A stretch of 64,000 bases of DNA from Datisca glomerata (taxonomy: Eukaryota; Streptophyta; Magnoliopsida; Cucurbitales; Datiscaceae). Positions within the stretch are counted from its first letter, which is position 1, and each line of letters begins with the position of its first letter. Location of the stretch: positions 434,001-498,000 of the forward strand of contig QANY01009406.1 in NCBI GenBank assembly GCA_003255025.1. Reading direction: 5' to 3'. Under the pieces are notes generated by a model that worked only from the letters and a program-made list of their open reading frames with translations, ran no database searches and had not been told where the DNA came from. Below, in pieces: positions 24,114 to 35,628 of this stretch. A program made the position numbers and the translations under genes.

Positions 24114-25859
24114 TCACTCAACATTATCTTTCTCTCCAAGTACTCTCACAAAGTTGTCCAATGCATCCTTGGCTGCTCTATTATGTGCAATTTCCTTCTT
24201 TAGTCCATAAGTAGCCCTTCCTAGTAGTTGATCATCTATGAATACAGAAACTGCCATACTTTCTTTCCATTGATCCACAAATCGTATTTTCATATGTCTC
24301 TTTTGACAAACTTCATGCAGTTCTGTCATAGGATGAATCTTTATTGTCTTGGGATTGATTATCGGCTCCAACAAACCCTTAAATACCTGCCAAAAATACA
24401 CAAACATAACATTATTCTTAAAATGAAAATAGATAGTTAATTAAACATAAAAAATATGGAAACTAACTATATTATAAGGTATTTAAATGATTAATTAACT
24501 TAAAGTAATCTCTGTAACGCTACCAACAAAATGATATTTTTTAGATTATATTAAATGTAAAATGCTTAAAAAAAAGATAGTTCATACAAGGAATGGACAA
24601 AAGAGAGGAAAAAGAGTATGAATTAATTATAGTGTACCTTCCAGACAGTATCAGTGGATGAATTGCTGTCAATGAAAACAGCCCCTATTGTTGATTCAAC
24701 AATATCAGCTAGAGCTTTTGGCACATCAATTAGCCCATTTGAATGCAATGGATACTCAGATATCCCTCTTGTAAATTCTTGAATCTGTCAAAACAAGATT
24801 ACTATATATGAATGTTGTTACTCGGTTAGACCAACTCAATTTTAATAGCTTCCGAAAGATGGAAAAGTAGTCTCCAAAATCATAACGACCAAATTAACAG
24901 AAAACACAAACTTTACTGGTCATCGGTCAAGAATTTATTTGACAATCAACTAGCCCCTTAACTTAGCTAACCTAAGGCTATGTTTGGATCTTTTGGAAAT
25001 TAGTAAGGAGAGGAAAGAAAAATTTGTAGTATTACATTTCTATTCTATTGTTTACAGTTTTTTAGACATGTAGAAGAAAATAACAATGACAATGAATTTC
25101 TCTATATTGATATTTTCCCCCTGATTCCACTTACTCTTCCTTAATTTTTCTTTCCTCCCTATTTTGAAAGATCCAAATATAGCTCTCACAGCATACCATA
25201 TGGTCTTGGGTTAGACTCGTAGTATCTTTTTTTTGTTAGCATCGGGTTTTCAGATCATAGTTCTCCGACTAATCCCGATGTGTACATGTTTTTAACAAAG
25301 AGTTTCTTGCAATTGCACCTCGGTTAATTCAGTGGATAAATCTTGAGTCTAATGGCGTAATATCATCAATCTAGTAAAATTTTCGAACTCTCACAAAAAA
25401 ATGAAAAAATTATATATAAAGGTAACTTACTCTCTCGTCAAGAGTAGGCTTGTTGTGGCGCAAGTACTTATGAATCCCATGTCTGATAGCAACTCGGGCG
25501 AGTTTCTCAGTGTCAACATTAGCAGCGCGGAGTCGAGTCAACGAACCAGGAAGCAAATCAGGGTACAAAAGGTAATGCTCTTTGGTGAACAAAAGGTTGA
25601 GAACTGCGTCTCCCACGTACTCTAACCGCTCATACGAAAAGCACTTTTCATTGGAGAAAGAAGAGTGTGTAAAAGCCTCTTCTAATAAGCTCTTTTTGTT
25701 GAACTTGTATCCTAGGATCTCCTCTACTTCATCAAGACTCGGCAGAGATTTGACTTTCTGAGTTGACTCAGCAGCCTCGACTTGGCCATCTCCATCTTCT
25801 ACATGAAGGTGAAGCTCTTTCATGTCCTCAACATCGTCCTTGTCTGCATGATTTTCCAT
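24114..25859 (-). CDS. RTL1: RNase III-like protein, RTL1 type
   Basis: Three exons: 25,859-25,431, 24,784-24,638 and 24,386-24,114, giving 282 residues; all introns are GT-AG and in phase 0. RNase III cuts double-stranded RNA. The RNase III domain spans about residues 38-190, with LGYKFNKKSLLEEAFTHSS, the signature ERLEYVGDAVL and the second acidic pair in ADIVESTIGAVF. All four metal-binding acidic residues appear present. One double-stranded-RNA-binding domain follows at about 205-275, ending NRAAKDALDNFV. That single-domain layout fits RTL1 rather than RTL2 (two) or the Dicers. RTL1 in Arabidopsis suppresses siRNA production. It lies next to the UFD1-family gene on the same strand. Intron 1 holds a MITE and a SINE. 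Confidence 0.88.
24973..25188. mobile_element. MITE in RTL1 intron 1
   Basis: Terminal inverted repeats of about 45 bp: GGCTATGTTTGGATCTTTTG at the left and the complement of GAGCTATATTTGGATCTTTC at the right, both followed by a GGAGAGGAAAGAAAAA-like block. The target duplication is not clear. The same termini bound the interrupted MITE at 36,511/46,114. Confidence 0.7.
25225..25395 (-). mobile_element. SINE fragment in RTL1 intron 1
   Basis: On the minus strand: a GAGAGTTCGAAAAT box B-like stretch, the body shared with 16,430-16,652 (ATTTATCC, GAGGTGCAATTGCAAGAAA, GGGATTAGTCGGAGAAC) and the tail CCGATGCTAACAAAAAAAAG. The head is truncated near 25,395. Confidence 0.6.
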
Positions 25860-25929
25860 GGTGAAGCTCTTTTTGGTGCAACCCCAGTTGAATAATTAAT
25901 TGATGCAGCGTCTAAATAGAAACAAAATA

Positions 25930-27690
25930 GGTTGCTGCTTAACACGTAGATTGGAAACTTGAAGTCTGACTTTTTTAAGCTGCTTTTTTCCATCTAAATA
26001 AGACAAGCATGCTATTAATGACTTCATCAGCTATTAATAAAAATTAATTCTAAATTGATCGAGTTATTAATATATTTTAATTGGTCAAGAAATGTATCAA
26101 TTATTTATAAGTTTTTATATTATCATTCATTAAAATGATTTATCAAATAAATCTACGAATGATTGACACATCACTTAATCAATTAAGACTATGGAACTAT
26201 TGATCAATATATAGATTTCCTCTAAAAAAATGACAAATGAGGTTGGCTCAATTTGATAAAGAAAAAAGGATGATGACCCAATAGTTTAAGTCTTTCACTT
26301 ATTCATTTATCTATTATACTATTTTATCATAATGTAGCGATTGAGTTTAACTAGATTTCTTATATTCATTTATCTATAGTATGAGGATCAATTTTGAACG
26401 ATTTTTTGAACGATTTTAGAACTTACAATTTCAATACTATCCTTTATTTTTTTATATAATTAAATGTGATAGATTGACACCAATACTCACACATATATAC
26501 ATGATAAATTAAACCAATTTACTTGATAAGAATTAATAAAAATATTTTTTGCATTAAATTACATAAATAAAATATTTTTCATTTGTAATTAAAGAAAAGG
26601 ATATATAAAAAAAACAAAGATGATTAAAAGTCAAAGTTAAACAAATTAATTTAAAAAAAAAACAGAATATTTCAATGGTACATGACAAATAGTCAGTTGA
26701 AAATTAGTTGAAACGTGACATTATTATTGGGTTCATATATTGAGCAAACGAATTTCTTCAAGTAGTATATTAGTTATAGAAAGTATTTGATGGTCCTTTG
26801 CCAAATTTAAATTTTTAATCATACTTTGATTATGTGGAATGATTAATTAGTCATTGACAACATGAAGTAAATGGTTTATTGAGATATTGCATATTGCATG
26901 GAAAATGCCTAGTCCAAAGGTGCCTAGCTAGTCCTTTCTGATGTACAACTAATGTTATATTAATTTGACAAAAAAGTTAATATTAAATTAAAATTTCTAA
27001 ATCAAGAGGGTAGATGTGATGGTAGAGAGAGATAATTAAGATCAATTATACTTAAATTAAATCTATTAGGTTTTGTTAGTTTTCATAAAAGTAAAAATAA
27101 AAATGAAAGAGATCTCTGTCTTTTTTTTCCTGAAAGGAAAGATCTGTGTCTTTTCCTTCGCTGGAAAATAATATTGTAGAAGTCAAAGATAATTATTAAT
27201 GAACTCTCAATTAATGTCAACGGTTAACTTGGAGTCCAAGAAAAGAAATACTTTGTAGAGGAAATTAGATGTGTCTACGAAAAGTAGCTACATTGACATT
27301 TATGGTATGAGATTTTATTTAATTTTTCTAATTTCAAAACAAAAAAGACCCAAAACTAAATAAATACGTACAATAATTTTAACTGATTTTGAAAATCGTT
27401 ATTAAACAAATTCTAAAAAATTCATACTAAAACACTTCTTAATAACATTATCAAACACGTTATTAGATATTAATTTTGTTTTCTCAGGAAAATGTTATTT
27501 CTCTTATTTTCATTTTTTTTTTGTTAAAAACTCATTTTTAACTTATGGCTAGAAACCCCTCCTACAATATCAAAAGAAAATGGACAAGTGATTCTTTGCT
27601 TGTCTAATTAACCAAATAGCTCAAAATGTTATGATACCAAAATTCAGACACCATCTACTATGATGTTATAATCGCCTAATGAGTCCAGTG
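25930..27690. other. AT-rich intergenic DNA
   Basis: Upstream of RTL1 (minus strand) and left of E3. I see no gene, array or clear terminal repeats. The first few hundred bases should include the RTL1 promoter. Confidence 0.45.
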
Positions 27691-28046
27691 TGTAAAGGGG
27701 TTTTCTACTCTAAAATAAAAAATATCAAGAGCTGACAAAATAAGCACGAGAATAAGTGATTTGCAATGACTTGTATTCGATGATCTTTCATTTTATAATT
27801 TGATCTGTATTTATAGGCTAGTAATACAACTTAATTCCTGAAATAAAACGAGAATAAACGAAATATTTTTTTAGATTGAATTTATCTTCCAAGATTTGCT
27901 TTATCTTTTAGGTGAATAATTGAGCATTACTTATCCGTATTAACAACTTTTTGAATTGAATCATTTGGCGTAGTGTGGCGAATCCGACAGTTGTAGTGAT
28001 TGCTACCAGCTTTACCACGGTGATGATTCCCTCGATTGACTTCTCT
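27691..28046 (-). repeat. E3 3' LTR
   Basis: Matches 35,629-35,977 over CAAAATAAGCACGAGARTAAG, TGTATTTATAGGCT and GCCACGGTGATGATTCCCTC. Its outer end on the minus strand is CCCCTTTACA. The TATTTATAGGC block, read as the complement, may hold the LTR's own core promoter. Confidence 0.8.
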
Positions 28047-28214
28047 TCATTCAGGTGTAATGATTTGATTCCTCGATTTTCAGCACTAGATTCATCGGGA
28101 CTTGCAATAATAATGACCTCCAAAAGTTAGCAATAATAATAGTTACCTTATGGAATGGCGTGCATTTGATAGTTGCGTAAGCTTTCTCTTATGTCGTTTC
28201 ATTCTCATGTTCAC

Positions 28215-28445
28215 ATCAACGGTCTATTCGGACGCTCTAGTTCACCGTTCTCGCTAAGAGTCTGCTCCAATACTTTGATTTCTATGTTCACTAGGGGTCT
28301 GCTCTGACGCTTTGATTTCCATTCTCACTAGGGATCTGCTCTGACGCTTCGATTTCCTTTCTCCCTAAGGGTCTGCTCTGATGCCTTGATTTCCATTCTC
28401 GCTAGGGGTCTGCTCTGACGCTTCGATTTTTGTTCTGATGTTTGA
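28215..28445 (-). repeat. E3 tandem repeat, about 40-50-bp unit
   Basis: On + the unit is CTAGGGGTCTGCTCTGACGC, then TTCGATTTCCATTCTC. Four to five copies are visible. The complement matches the GCGCCAGATCAGACCCCTAG repeats at about 61,960-62,500 in E4, in both elements close to the 3' LTR. Confidence 0.75.
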
Positions 28446-28829
28446 CTCTCCTCAATTATTTCTTTTGTCGCTTCCCATTTTTGTGCTCAGATTTAATGGT
28501 CATTATTTATTTTTTGTCAGAACATGCCATCATTCTTTCTAGCAGTCAACCCCTGAATAGGCGTTAGCAGCGATGGCCCATTTTCATCTACAGATTTTCC
28601 TTCAATCGAGCGTCTGTCAGTCATCATTTCATTTCTCTTAATTAATTTTTATAACCTTTCGTGTCCGAAGCGAATATATATTCTTCAATTCCCTTTCATT
28701 TTGTTTACTTTCCTCTTTTCTTCTTCATAAGTATTCTGTCTTCTCTACTTCTCTTTTCTTTGTTGTTAGTAATTCCAGTAGCCATGTGGCAGAAGTCGAT
28801 GGGGCTAAGTCATAGATTCTTAGTCTGAC

Positions 28830-29157
28830 AGTAGGAGCTACGAATGAGGATGAGTCTCTGGCAGTTATTGAGGCAAGCAAAGCCCAAGCTCTAGAACAAA
28901 AATAGAAAGAGGTTGGAGAAGAATATCAGGCTCTTTTTTATGAAGCCGAGCAGGTAATCTATAGTGTGGGTTACAGAGACGGCTCAATGAAGGCTCCTCC
29001 AAGAAAACCCCTCTACGATGTTCCTGTTGATAAGCAAAGTGAACCCACCACTTTTATCAGCCGGGCTGAGATCAACCCTTCTGGAACCACTGGCGATACT
29101 CCCCTCGCACAAGATGTCTTAGCCCCCACTGAGATCTATTCTGAAGTGCAGAATTAG
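28830..29157 (+). pseudogene. antisense ORF within E3
   Basis: On the strand opposite to gag-pol, between pol and the 3' LTR, one frame reads ATNEDESLAVIEASKAQALE, a single TAG, then KEVGEEYQALFYEAEQVIY, GYRDGSMKAPPRKPLYDVP and on to a stop at 29,157. The first half is acidic and coiled-coil-like, the second Pro/Thr-rich. It is preceded by a pyrimidine-rich stretch ending TTGTTGTTAG, which could be a splice acceptor. Antisense ORFs at this place are known from Retand and other Tat-lineage elements; their function is unknown. No domain is recognised. The stop codon shows it is decayed here. Confidence 0.55.
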
Positions 29158-29429
29158 GATACACCTTCCCTTTAGTTTTTTTAAGCAATTTGCAATTGTA
29201 ATTTTTTATGTACTTCCATCTTATCAATGTAGAAGCCTTTTCAAATTCATTTCTTTTTATCTTCCTTCAAAGCTATATCAATCAGAACTGTTAATCTGGA
29301 AACTTTTACCTCATAAACGTGCATATGTATTATTTCTGACTTGAAGTGAAGTAAGAATCTCTGCTCTGAAGTTCTTTCCTTAATTCTGAAGTTCTAATTT
29401 TTTTCTTTTCTGAAATGCCAAAGCTCTTG

Positions 29430-29700
29430 GCGTTCGGGTTTGAGCTTTTCAGTCTGAGTTCAACTTCTGAAACTTTCACGTCATGAACTTCTGAGCTTTC
29501 TGGTCTGAGCTCTACTCTACCTTCGGGTTTGGGCTCATCTCTTGAAGCTTTTACTTTCGAACTTTCTGGTTTGAGCTCAGCTTTGCCTTCTAGTATGGGC
29601 TCAGCTCTTGAAGCTTTTACTTTTTAACTTTCTGGTTTGAGCTCCGCTCTGCCTTCTGGTCTGGACTTAGCTCTTGAAGCTGTTATGGACTTCTTAGCTT
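29430..29700 (-). repeat. E3 imperfect repeat, GAGCTC/CTTCTG-rich
   Basis: On + the phrases CTTTCTGGTTTGAGCTC, GCTCTTGAAGCTTTTAC and CTGCCTTCTGGT recur three to four times with variation, at a spacing of about 60 bp. The complement resembles the AAAGCTCAGACCAGAAAATC repeats near 56,530 in E4. Confidence 0.6.
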
Positions 29701-29776
29701 TTCATTTTCCTCCTTTTTTTCCATTTTCTTTCTTTTGTTCTTGCCCTTTGACCATCGCGGCTTGTGTTTCAATTCC

Positions 29777-30225
29777 TTTTGAGAGTAGGACTTATGAATT
29801 ACTCATCCCAAGGACTTGCGTCCTTAGTTCATTCTGAGAGTAGGACTTATGAATTGCCCCTCCCAATGACTTGTGACCTTAGTTCCTTCTGAGAGTAGGA
29901 CTTATGAATTGTCCCTCACAAGAAGTTGTGCCCTTAGTTCCTTTTGAGAGTAGGACTTATGAATTTCCCCTCCTATGGACTTACGCCCTTAGTTCTTTCT
30001 GACAGTAGGACTTATGAATTTCCCCTCCCAAGGACTCTCGCCTCTAATTCATTTTGAGAGTAGGACTTATGAATTGCCTCTCCTAAGACATGCCCCATTA
30101 GTTCCTTCTGAGAGTAGGACTTACGTATTGCCCATCCCAAGGACTTGCGCCATTAGTTCCTTCTGAGAGTAGAACTTAGGAATTACCCCTCTCAAGGATT
30201 TGTGCCCTTAGTTCCTTAATATGCT
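29777..30225 (-). repeat. E3 tandem array, about 55-bp unit, 8 copies
   Basis: On + the unit contains GAGAGTAGGACTTATGAATT, CCCCTCCCAAGGACTTG and CGCCCTTAGTTC. Copies begin near 29,779, 29,836, 29,890, 29,945, 30,001, 30,055, 30,109 and 30,164. The same unit, in the same orientation relative to the element, forms the array at 58,808-59,195 in E4. Confidence 0.88.
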
Positions 30226-30255
30226 TTCCTGGAAGAGTTAGAAGCTTGACACCAG

Positions 30256-30333
30256 AGATTTTTACTATAAAATCATAATTATATATTCACTATAAAATCA
30301 TAATTATATATTCACTATAAAATCATAATTATA
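30256..30333. repeat. 25-bp triplicate
   Basis: Three adjacent copies of ACTATAAAATCATAATTATA plus a short AT tail, just past the end of the E3 integrase frame. Confidence 0.8.
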
Positions 30334-31270
30334 CAAAGTACTTCTTTAAATGAGATGCATTCCATGGTTTTTCCAGGTCTGCTGCTTCCTCTATTGTCAA
30401 GTAGTAATACCCAGTTCCTCCTACGCCAGTGATTATGTATGGTCCTTCCCAAGCTGGCCAAAACTTTCTTTCTATTTGAAAGACTTTTCTTAGGACTAGA
30501 TCTCCTTTTTGGAATTTTCGCTTCTTCATTCTTTTCTGAAAATATGATCTCTTTTTCTGATTATAACGCGCTACTCTGATTAGGACAGCTTTTCTTCGCT
30601 CCTCCAATTGACACAGGATTCTTCTGAGGAGTTCATCATTATTTTGCTCATTCAACTCTGATCTTACTGTTAAGCTTCCAATTTCGATAGGAATCACTGC
30701 TTCTGACCCGAATGATAAGGCGGACGGTGTTTCTTATGCGGCTTCTCTAGGAGTAGTTCTATATGGCCAAAGTACAGCTGGTAGTTCCCCCACCCATTTT
30801 GTTTTTGCAGACTCTAGACATTTTCTCATGTTGTCGAGTATAATACGATTTGATCTCTCAGCTTGTCCGTTTTCTTGTGGATAGTATGGAGTAGAGAAGC
30901 GATTGGTGATGTTTAGCCCTTCGCAGAAGCCTTTAACAATTTTTCCTGTGAATTGCAGTCCATTATGTGAGACTAGTATCTTGGGCATTCCATATCGGTA
31001 TATTATGTTTTTCCATAAAAACTGCTTGACTTCTTCTTCCCTGATTTTCGCGAAAGCCTCCACTTCTATCCATTTCGTGAAGTAGTTAGTAGCCACTAGC
31101 AAGAAGCGCTTCTGAGCTGGTGCTATGGGGAGCGCACTGATGTCGAGTGCCCACTACATGAAAGCCCATGAGCTTGCTACTGTGTTCAATTCTCCCGAAA
31201 CCATTCTGGTGACTGGCGCACATCGTTGGCATTTGTCACATTTCTTCACATATTTCTTGGCGTCTCGATG
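30329..31270 (-). pseudogene. E3 integrase
   Basis: A zinc-finger tail (CDKCQRCAP) near 31,200 is followed by the core at 31,102-30,734 and the C-terminal domain at 30,697-30,329 (YFQKRMKKRKFQKGDLVLRK, FWPAWEGPYIITG, NASHLKKYF). In the core, family Asp positions are replaced: ATNYFTKW has Asn where D is usual, and VSHNGLQF has His for the D of SDNG. The Glu in NGQAERSNR remains. The enzyme would be inactive even without the frame breaks. Confidence 0.85.
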
Positions 31271-31584
31271 CATTACAGGCTAGTATATCCCTCATTTAAG
31301 ACTTTATGAGCTAATGGTCTTCCCCTAGTGTGGTTCTCACATACTCCTTAATGGATTTTGGCTAAGACATATGGTGCTTCTTTCACCTTCAAGCATTTCA
31401 AGTATAGTCCTGAAAAAGATTTTCTATATAATAATTCATTTATTAATGTGTACCTCGCACTTTGCTGCTGGAATTTTTTCGTCAGGAGTGTTCCCTCAGG
31501 GATTACTCCCTTTTTTAGATAGAGGATTAAATCATGCTGTCAGCTAGGTTCCTTTCTGATTTCCACTTCAACAATGTTATTCCA

Positions 31585-32038
31585 TCAAGGTTGAATACTT
31601 GGGTCCTCCAAGAATTCCAGAGGTACATTTCTTTTATGCGGGACTCGCAAAGATGATCCCAAATTTGCTAGCGCGTCTGCGTGTTCGTTCTCAGTTCTCG
31701 AGATTTTTTGAATCTCATAACTTTTGAATGAGTTCAGCAATTCTTTTGCCCGATGAAAATAACTTATCATTCTCTCGTCTTTAGCTACGTATTCTCCTGT
31801 TACCTGTTTGACAATTAATATGGAATCATATTTTCATATTAGTTACCTCATATTCTCAGAGCAAAGATACTCCATCTATTAGCGCTTCGTACTCAGTCTC
31901 ATTATTCGATGTATTAATTCCAAATGAGATAGAATTCACTAATGTTTGTCTAAATGGGGTTTGCACCACTAATCCAGCTCCTGCTCCCTTATTGTTAGAA
32001 GCACCATCAACGTATAGTTTCCAAAATCCGTTCTCCAT
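31585..32038 (-). pseudogene. E3 second (archaeal-type) RNase H
   Basis: Reads WKLYVDGASNNKGAGAGLVV, then NNETEYEALIDGVSLL, then, after a break, EHADALANLGSSL. The DGA-S-N, E-x-E-Y-E-A and A-D-A-L motifs are those of the aRNH domain that Tat-lineage elements carry between RNase H and integrase. Confidence 0.75.
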
Positions 32039-32094
32039 TTCTTTAGGCTGTTATGGACTAATTATTTCTTCAGTCAAATCTACGACGAAATTTG

Positions 32095-33435
32095 CTAACA
32101 TTTTCCCCTTGATTGAAGTTCTAGGCTCACAATTGATCTCATACGGTTTAGTTGTATTGACCATTTTACCGTTCTTCCACTTACCTCTGGGGAGTGCAGT
32201 AGACTTTTAACAGGTGTGTCAGTCAACACCTTAATGTTGTGTCCCTGAAAATAAGGTCTAAGCTTCCTTGCAGTAGTTACGATCGCCGATACTAATTTTT
32301 TCATCTTTTATATCTTGTTTCTGCTGCCACCAAGCTTTTACTAATGAAGTATTTGGGCTTCTGCTTCTTTTCTTTCTCTCAAATGAGCACGGCACTTACA
32401 GTTGTTTCTTAAACTACAACATACATGAAGAGTTGCTCACCAGGCATTGGTTTTGAGAGTAGTGGGGGTGTTGTTAAGTACTCCTTGTTTCTATTGAATG
32501 CCTCTTCATACTCTTCATTCCATTTGTGTGTAGAGTTATTTCTCAGTTTATCAAAGAACGGCTTGCATTTATCTGTTGACATGAAAATAAACCTACTGAG
32601 TGTCGCGAGTCTCTTAGTCAGTCCTTGAATTTCTTTTTTATTCCTCGGGGACTTAATTTTTATTATAGCCTTCACCTGGTCTGGGTCAACTTCTATCCAT
32701 CTTTAGGTTATTACATGGCCAAGGAATTTCCCTGCAGTAACGCCGAAAGTACACTTTTCTGGATTCAGCTTCATTGAGTTCTTTCTTAGGACTGAGAAAG
32801 CCTCCTCTAGATCTTTGATATGGTTTTCTCATACTTTGCTTTTTACCAACATGTTGTCCACGTACACCTCCATATTTCTTCCAATCTGACTTTGGAATAC
32901 TTTGTTCACCAATATTTGATATGTAGCTCCTGCATTTATCAGCCCAAAGGGCATTACTTTATAATAATAGATGACATATTCAATAATGAAGGAAGTTTTT
33001 TCTTGGTCAGGTTGGAACTGTTTCAACCATTTGCTCAATTCTAGGCACCTGATAATCATCATTTGGACAAGCTTTGTTTAAGTTAGTGAAATCTACATAG
33101 ATTCTCCATTTGCCATTATTTTTTCATACCATCACCACATTGGCTAGCCACTCCACATTGTCAATTCTCTATTGAATCCTACGTTTAGTAGCTTAACTAC
33201 TTCTTCCTTTATTACTTTGTTTCGTTCTGGCGTGAAACTCTTTTTCTTCTATTTTACTGCTGGATCCGTGTTCAGCCTGTGGCATATAATCTCTTCTGGA
33301 ACCCCTAGCATTTCTTGCGCACTCGTGGTAAAAACATCTTTGTTCCTTCGTAGAAAGTCGATCAACATGTCTTTCTCTGCTTGTTCGAGGTAGGTGTTGA
33401 TGTTTGTCATCTCTTATGTTCCTTCTTCTAAGCAC
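32095..33435 (-). pseudogene. E3 reverse transcriptase and RNase H
   Basis: RT fragments include KVMPFGLINAGATYQ and, at the active site, VYVDNMLVKS where active enzymes have YVDD, so the second catalytic Asp is lost. The thumb and connection follow (GLTKRLATLSRFI, CKPFFDKLRN), then RNase H up to about 32,095 with AYFQGHNIKVLTD-like sequence. Several frames are needed to read it through. Confidence 0.8.
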
Positions 33436-33439
33436 ACAA

Positions 33440-35580
33440 ACTCTGTCTGTTCCCCCACCCCGTACCTCGGGCCGTCTGACGTCGTCATTTGATTGCTATT
33501 GAGTTGCTTCCTTTAGTTGTCGAAGTTCTGCTTCTTCTGTACACTTTTTCTTTGCAGATTCCAATACAGTCACAGAACAAATGCGTGCTGAAGCCTGGTC
33601 TCCTTTGATGGTCTTGATTCCTTCCGGTGAGGGGTACTTTAACACTTGGTAGAAGGTTGTTGTTGGTACAACTTTCATCTTATGCAGCCATGTTCTTCCA
33701 CAAATGGCATTGTACGGGGACGAAGTATCGAGAATCACAAACTCATTCATATGATTAAAAGGTTCAACTCTTACAGAGAGAGTGAGGATCGCCTCCGAGT
33801 ATCTGGTAACTCTATTAAAACCTATCAACAGTTGTGAGGTCCCCTCCAGCTTCTGATCTCTCATTGACATTCTTTCTAACGTGGTCTGGTACAATATGTT
33901 AAGCGTGCTTCCATCATCTACCAGAACTCTTCTCAAGAGGCAATTACCAACCTGTATCAAAATGACAAGTGCATCGTTATGGTGTATGTCATGTTCGAGA
34001 TCTAGATCATCAAATTTTAACTGGGGATTCCCGTTTTCAGATGAGTGGTTCTCTATGCACTTCTCCAACATTGGTCTTTTACAGTATTGCTTCCTTTCCT
34101 TCCTTATGGTTCCTTCCTGCTCCGTTAGTGCATTGATAGTGCTGATAATGCGATGAGGTTGTTTCTCGTTGTCACACTTTTCATCGCCAAGTCTTCTTTT
34201 TTACCTCTTATGTCTGCTCCTCTCTTTTCATGAACCAGCGCAGTTATCCATCTTTTATAAGTTCTTCAATATATTCTTTGAGTGGGAAAAACAATACTTA
34301 TCCCTGTCTTTGTAACTGAGTTCTTTGGTAAGTGGTATTGGCATTTTTAACCATTGCTTGTCATTAATCTGATTCACTGGGAGGGTCAACGATGTGTAGA
34401 CCTTGTCCCTTGGATGTACTCTACTCGATTCTTTCCTTTGGTACTCTGTCCTTCCCCGTTTTCCACCATTTTTGTATATTTTGTTTGTCCTATCAGTTCT
34501 CTTCCTTTTTTCATTTTTTTGCTTTCAACAGACTCTTCTTTTCTTCTTCCATTATGATATAGGTTTGAGACCTTTGGAAAGTATCTGCCATAGATAAAGG
34601 TTATGCTTTGGAAAAGTCTTCGAACAAGGGTGAGTTTGGTCCAAACCCTATTCTAAAAGATAGTTTGGTCATCCGATCATCACAGTTTTTTACCTTCGCC
34701 ATTTCATCTTTAAATCTATCAGTGTACTCTAATAAGGATTCTTTTTCCTTGATCCTGATCGTGAGAAGGTACTCAGTGTCCTCCATTACTGCTCAATATA
34801 CGGAGTACTGTTCCAGAAAGATAGAAGACATAACAGTAAAGTTAGTAATCGAATGAACATGGACTGAATGATACCATTTTAAGGCCATTCCGTCCAGACT
34901 GGTTGGAACATTCAGCACATTAACTCATCCTCATGCTGATACAGTGCCATTATCTACCTGAAACGACAGAGATGATCGACTGGATATGTCTTCCCTTCGT
35001 AACACTTGAACTTTGGAACTACAAATTTCTTGGATACAGGAGCCGCCAGAATTTCTGGACTCAACGGGGTACGGGTGAGAGATTCAAAGTCCCTTTTACC
35101 AGTACTCCCCAGGTTCCTCATCTCCAGAATCTTTCGTTCCAGTAAATCTTCTACAGCTTCCTTGATGATAATTTTAGACTAGCACATCTCCTCTACAACC
35201 TCCTTTTCTGGGTTCTGAGACTGAATTTGCCCTTCTTCTGGTTGCATGTTCCTGTTGTTTTTGTGGTTTTCTTATCTCGTTTCTCGCCTGTTATTCTTTG
35301 AATGGATATCATGTTCTTCATTATTTGTTCTTTAGCTGACCTCAGCACGTGTTCGAGTCATCTCTTGTTGAAGAGCATGGATCTGTTCTTACATAGCTCT
35401 CCACGCATCTTGCTGCGTTTTTGCGTTTTGTTCTTCCATCTCTCGCATCCCAATCAAAATTGTCTAGAGTATCTCCGCTGGTGGGATTGGTTGATCTGTT
35501 TGGTCATTAGTGTTTCTGGCTTCATTGTCTCCATTATGGACTGCGTTGGATCTAGTTCTAGGCATGTTTAGTGTTTTTCG
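33440..35580 (-). pseudogene. E3 gag and protease region
   Basis: A gag core at 34,786-34,601 reads LLTIRIKEKESLLEYTDRF and KLSFRIGFG, as in retrotransposon gag domains. The protease frame at 34,071-33,496 contains VLVDDGSTLNILYQTTLERM, corresponding to the D-(S/T)-G active site but with an extra Asp before Gly, and then AICGRTWLHKMKVVPTTTFY, the usual region near the protease end. Between and around these the frame is repeatedly broken. Confidence 0.72.
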
Positions 35581-35628
35581 GTGGGTTTCTCGAGCGTTTT
35601 CTCTCGTCTCTCAATGAAAGCACCAAAA

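Noticed and set aside
27691..27700. TSD CAGTG for E3
   Set aside because: CAGTG precedes the left LTR end, but no matching copy follows the right end, so no duplication is claimed.
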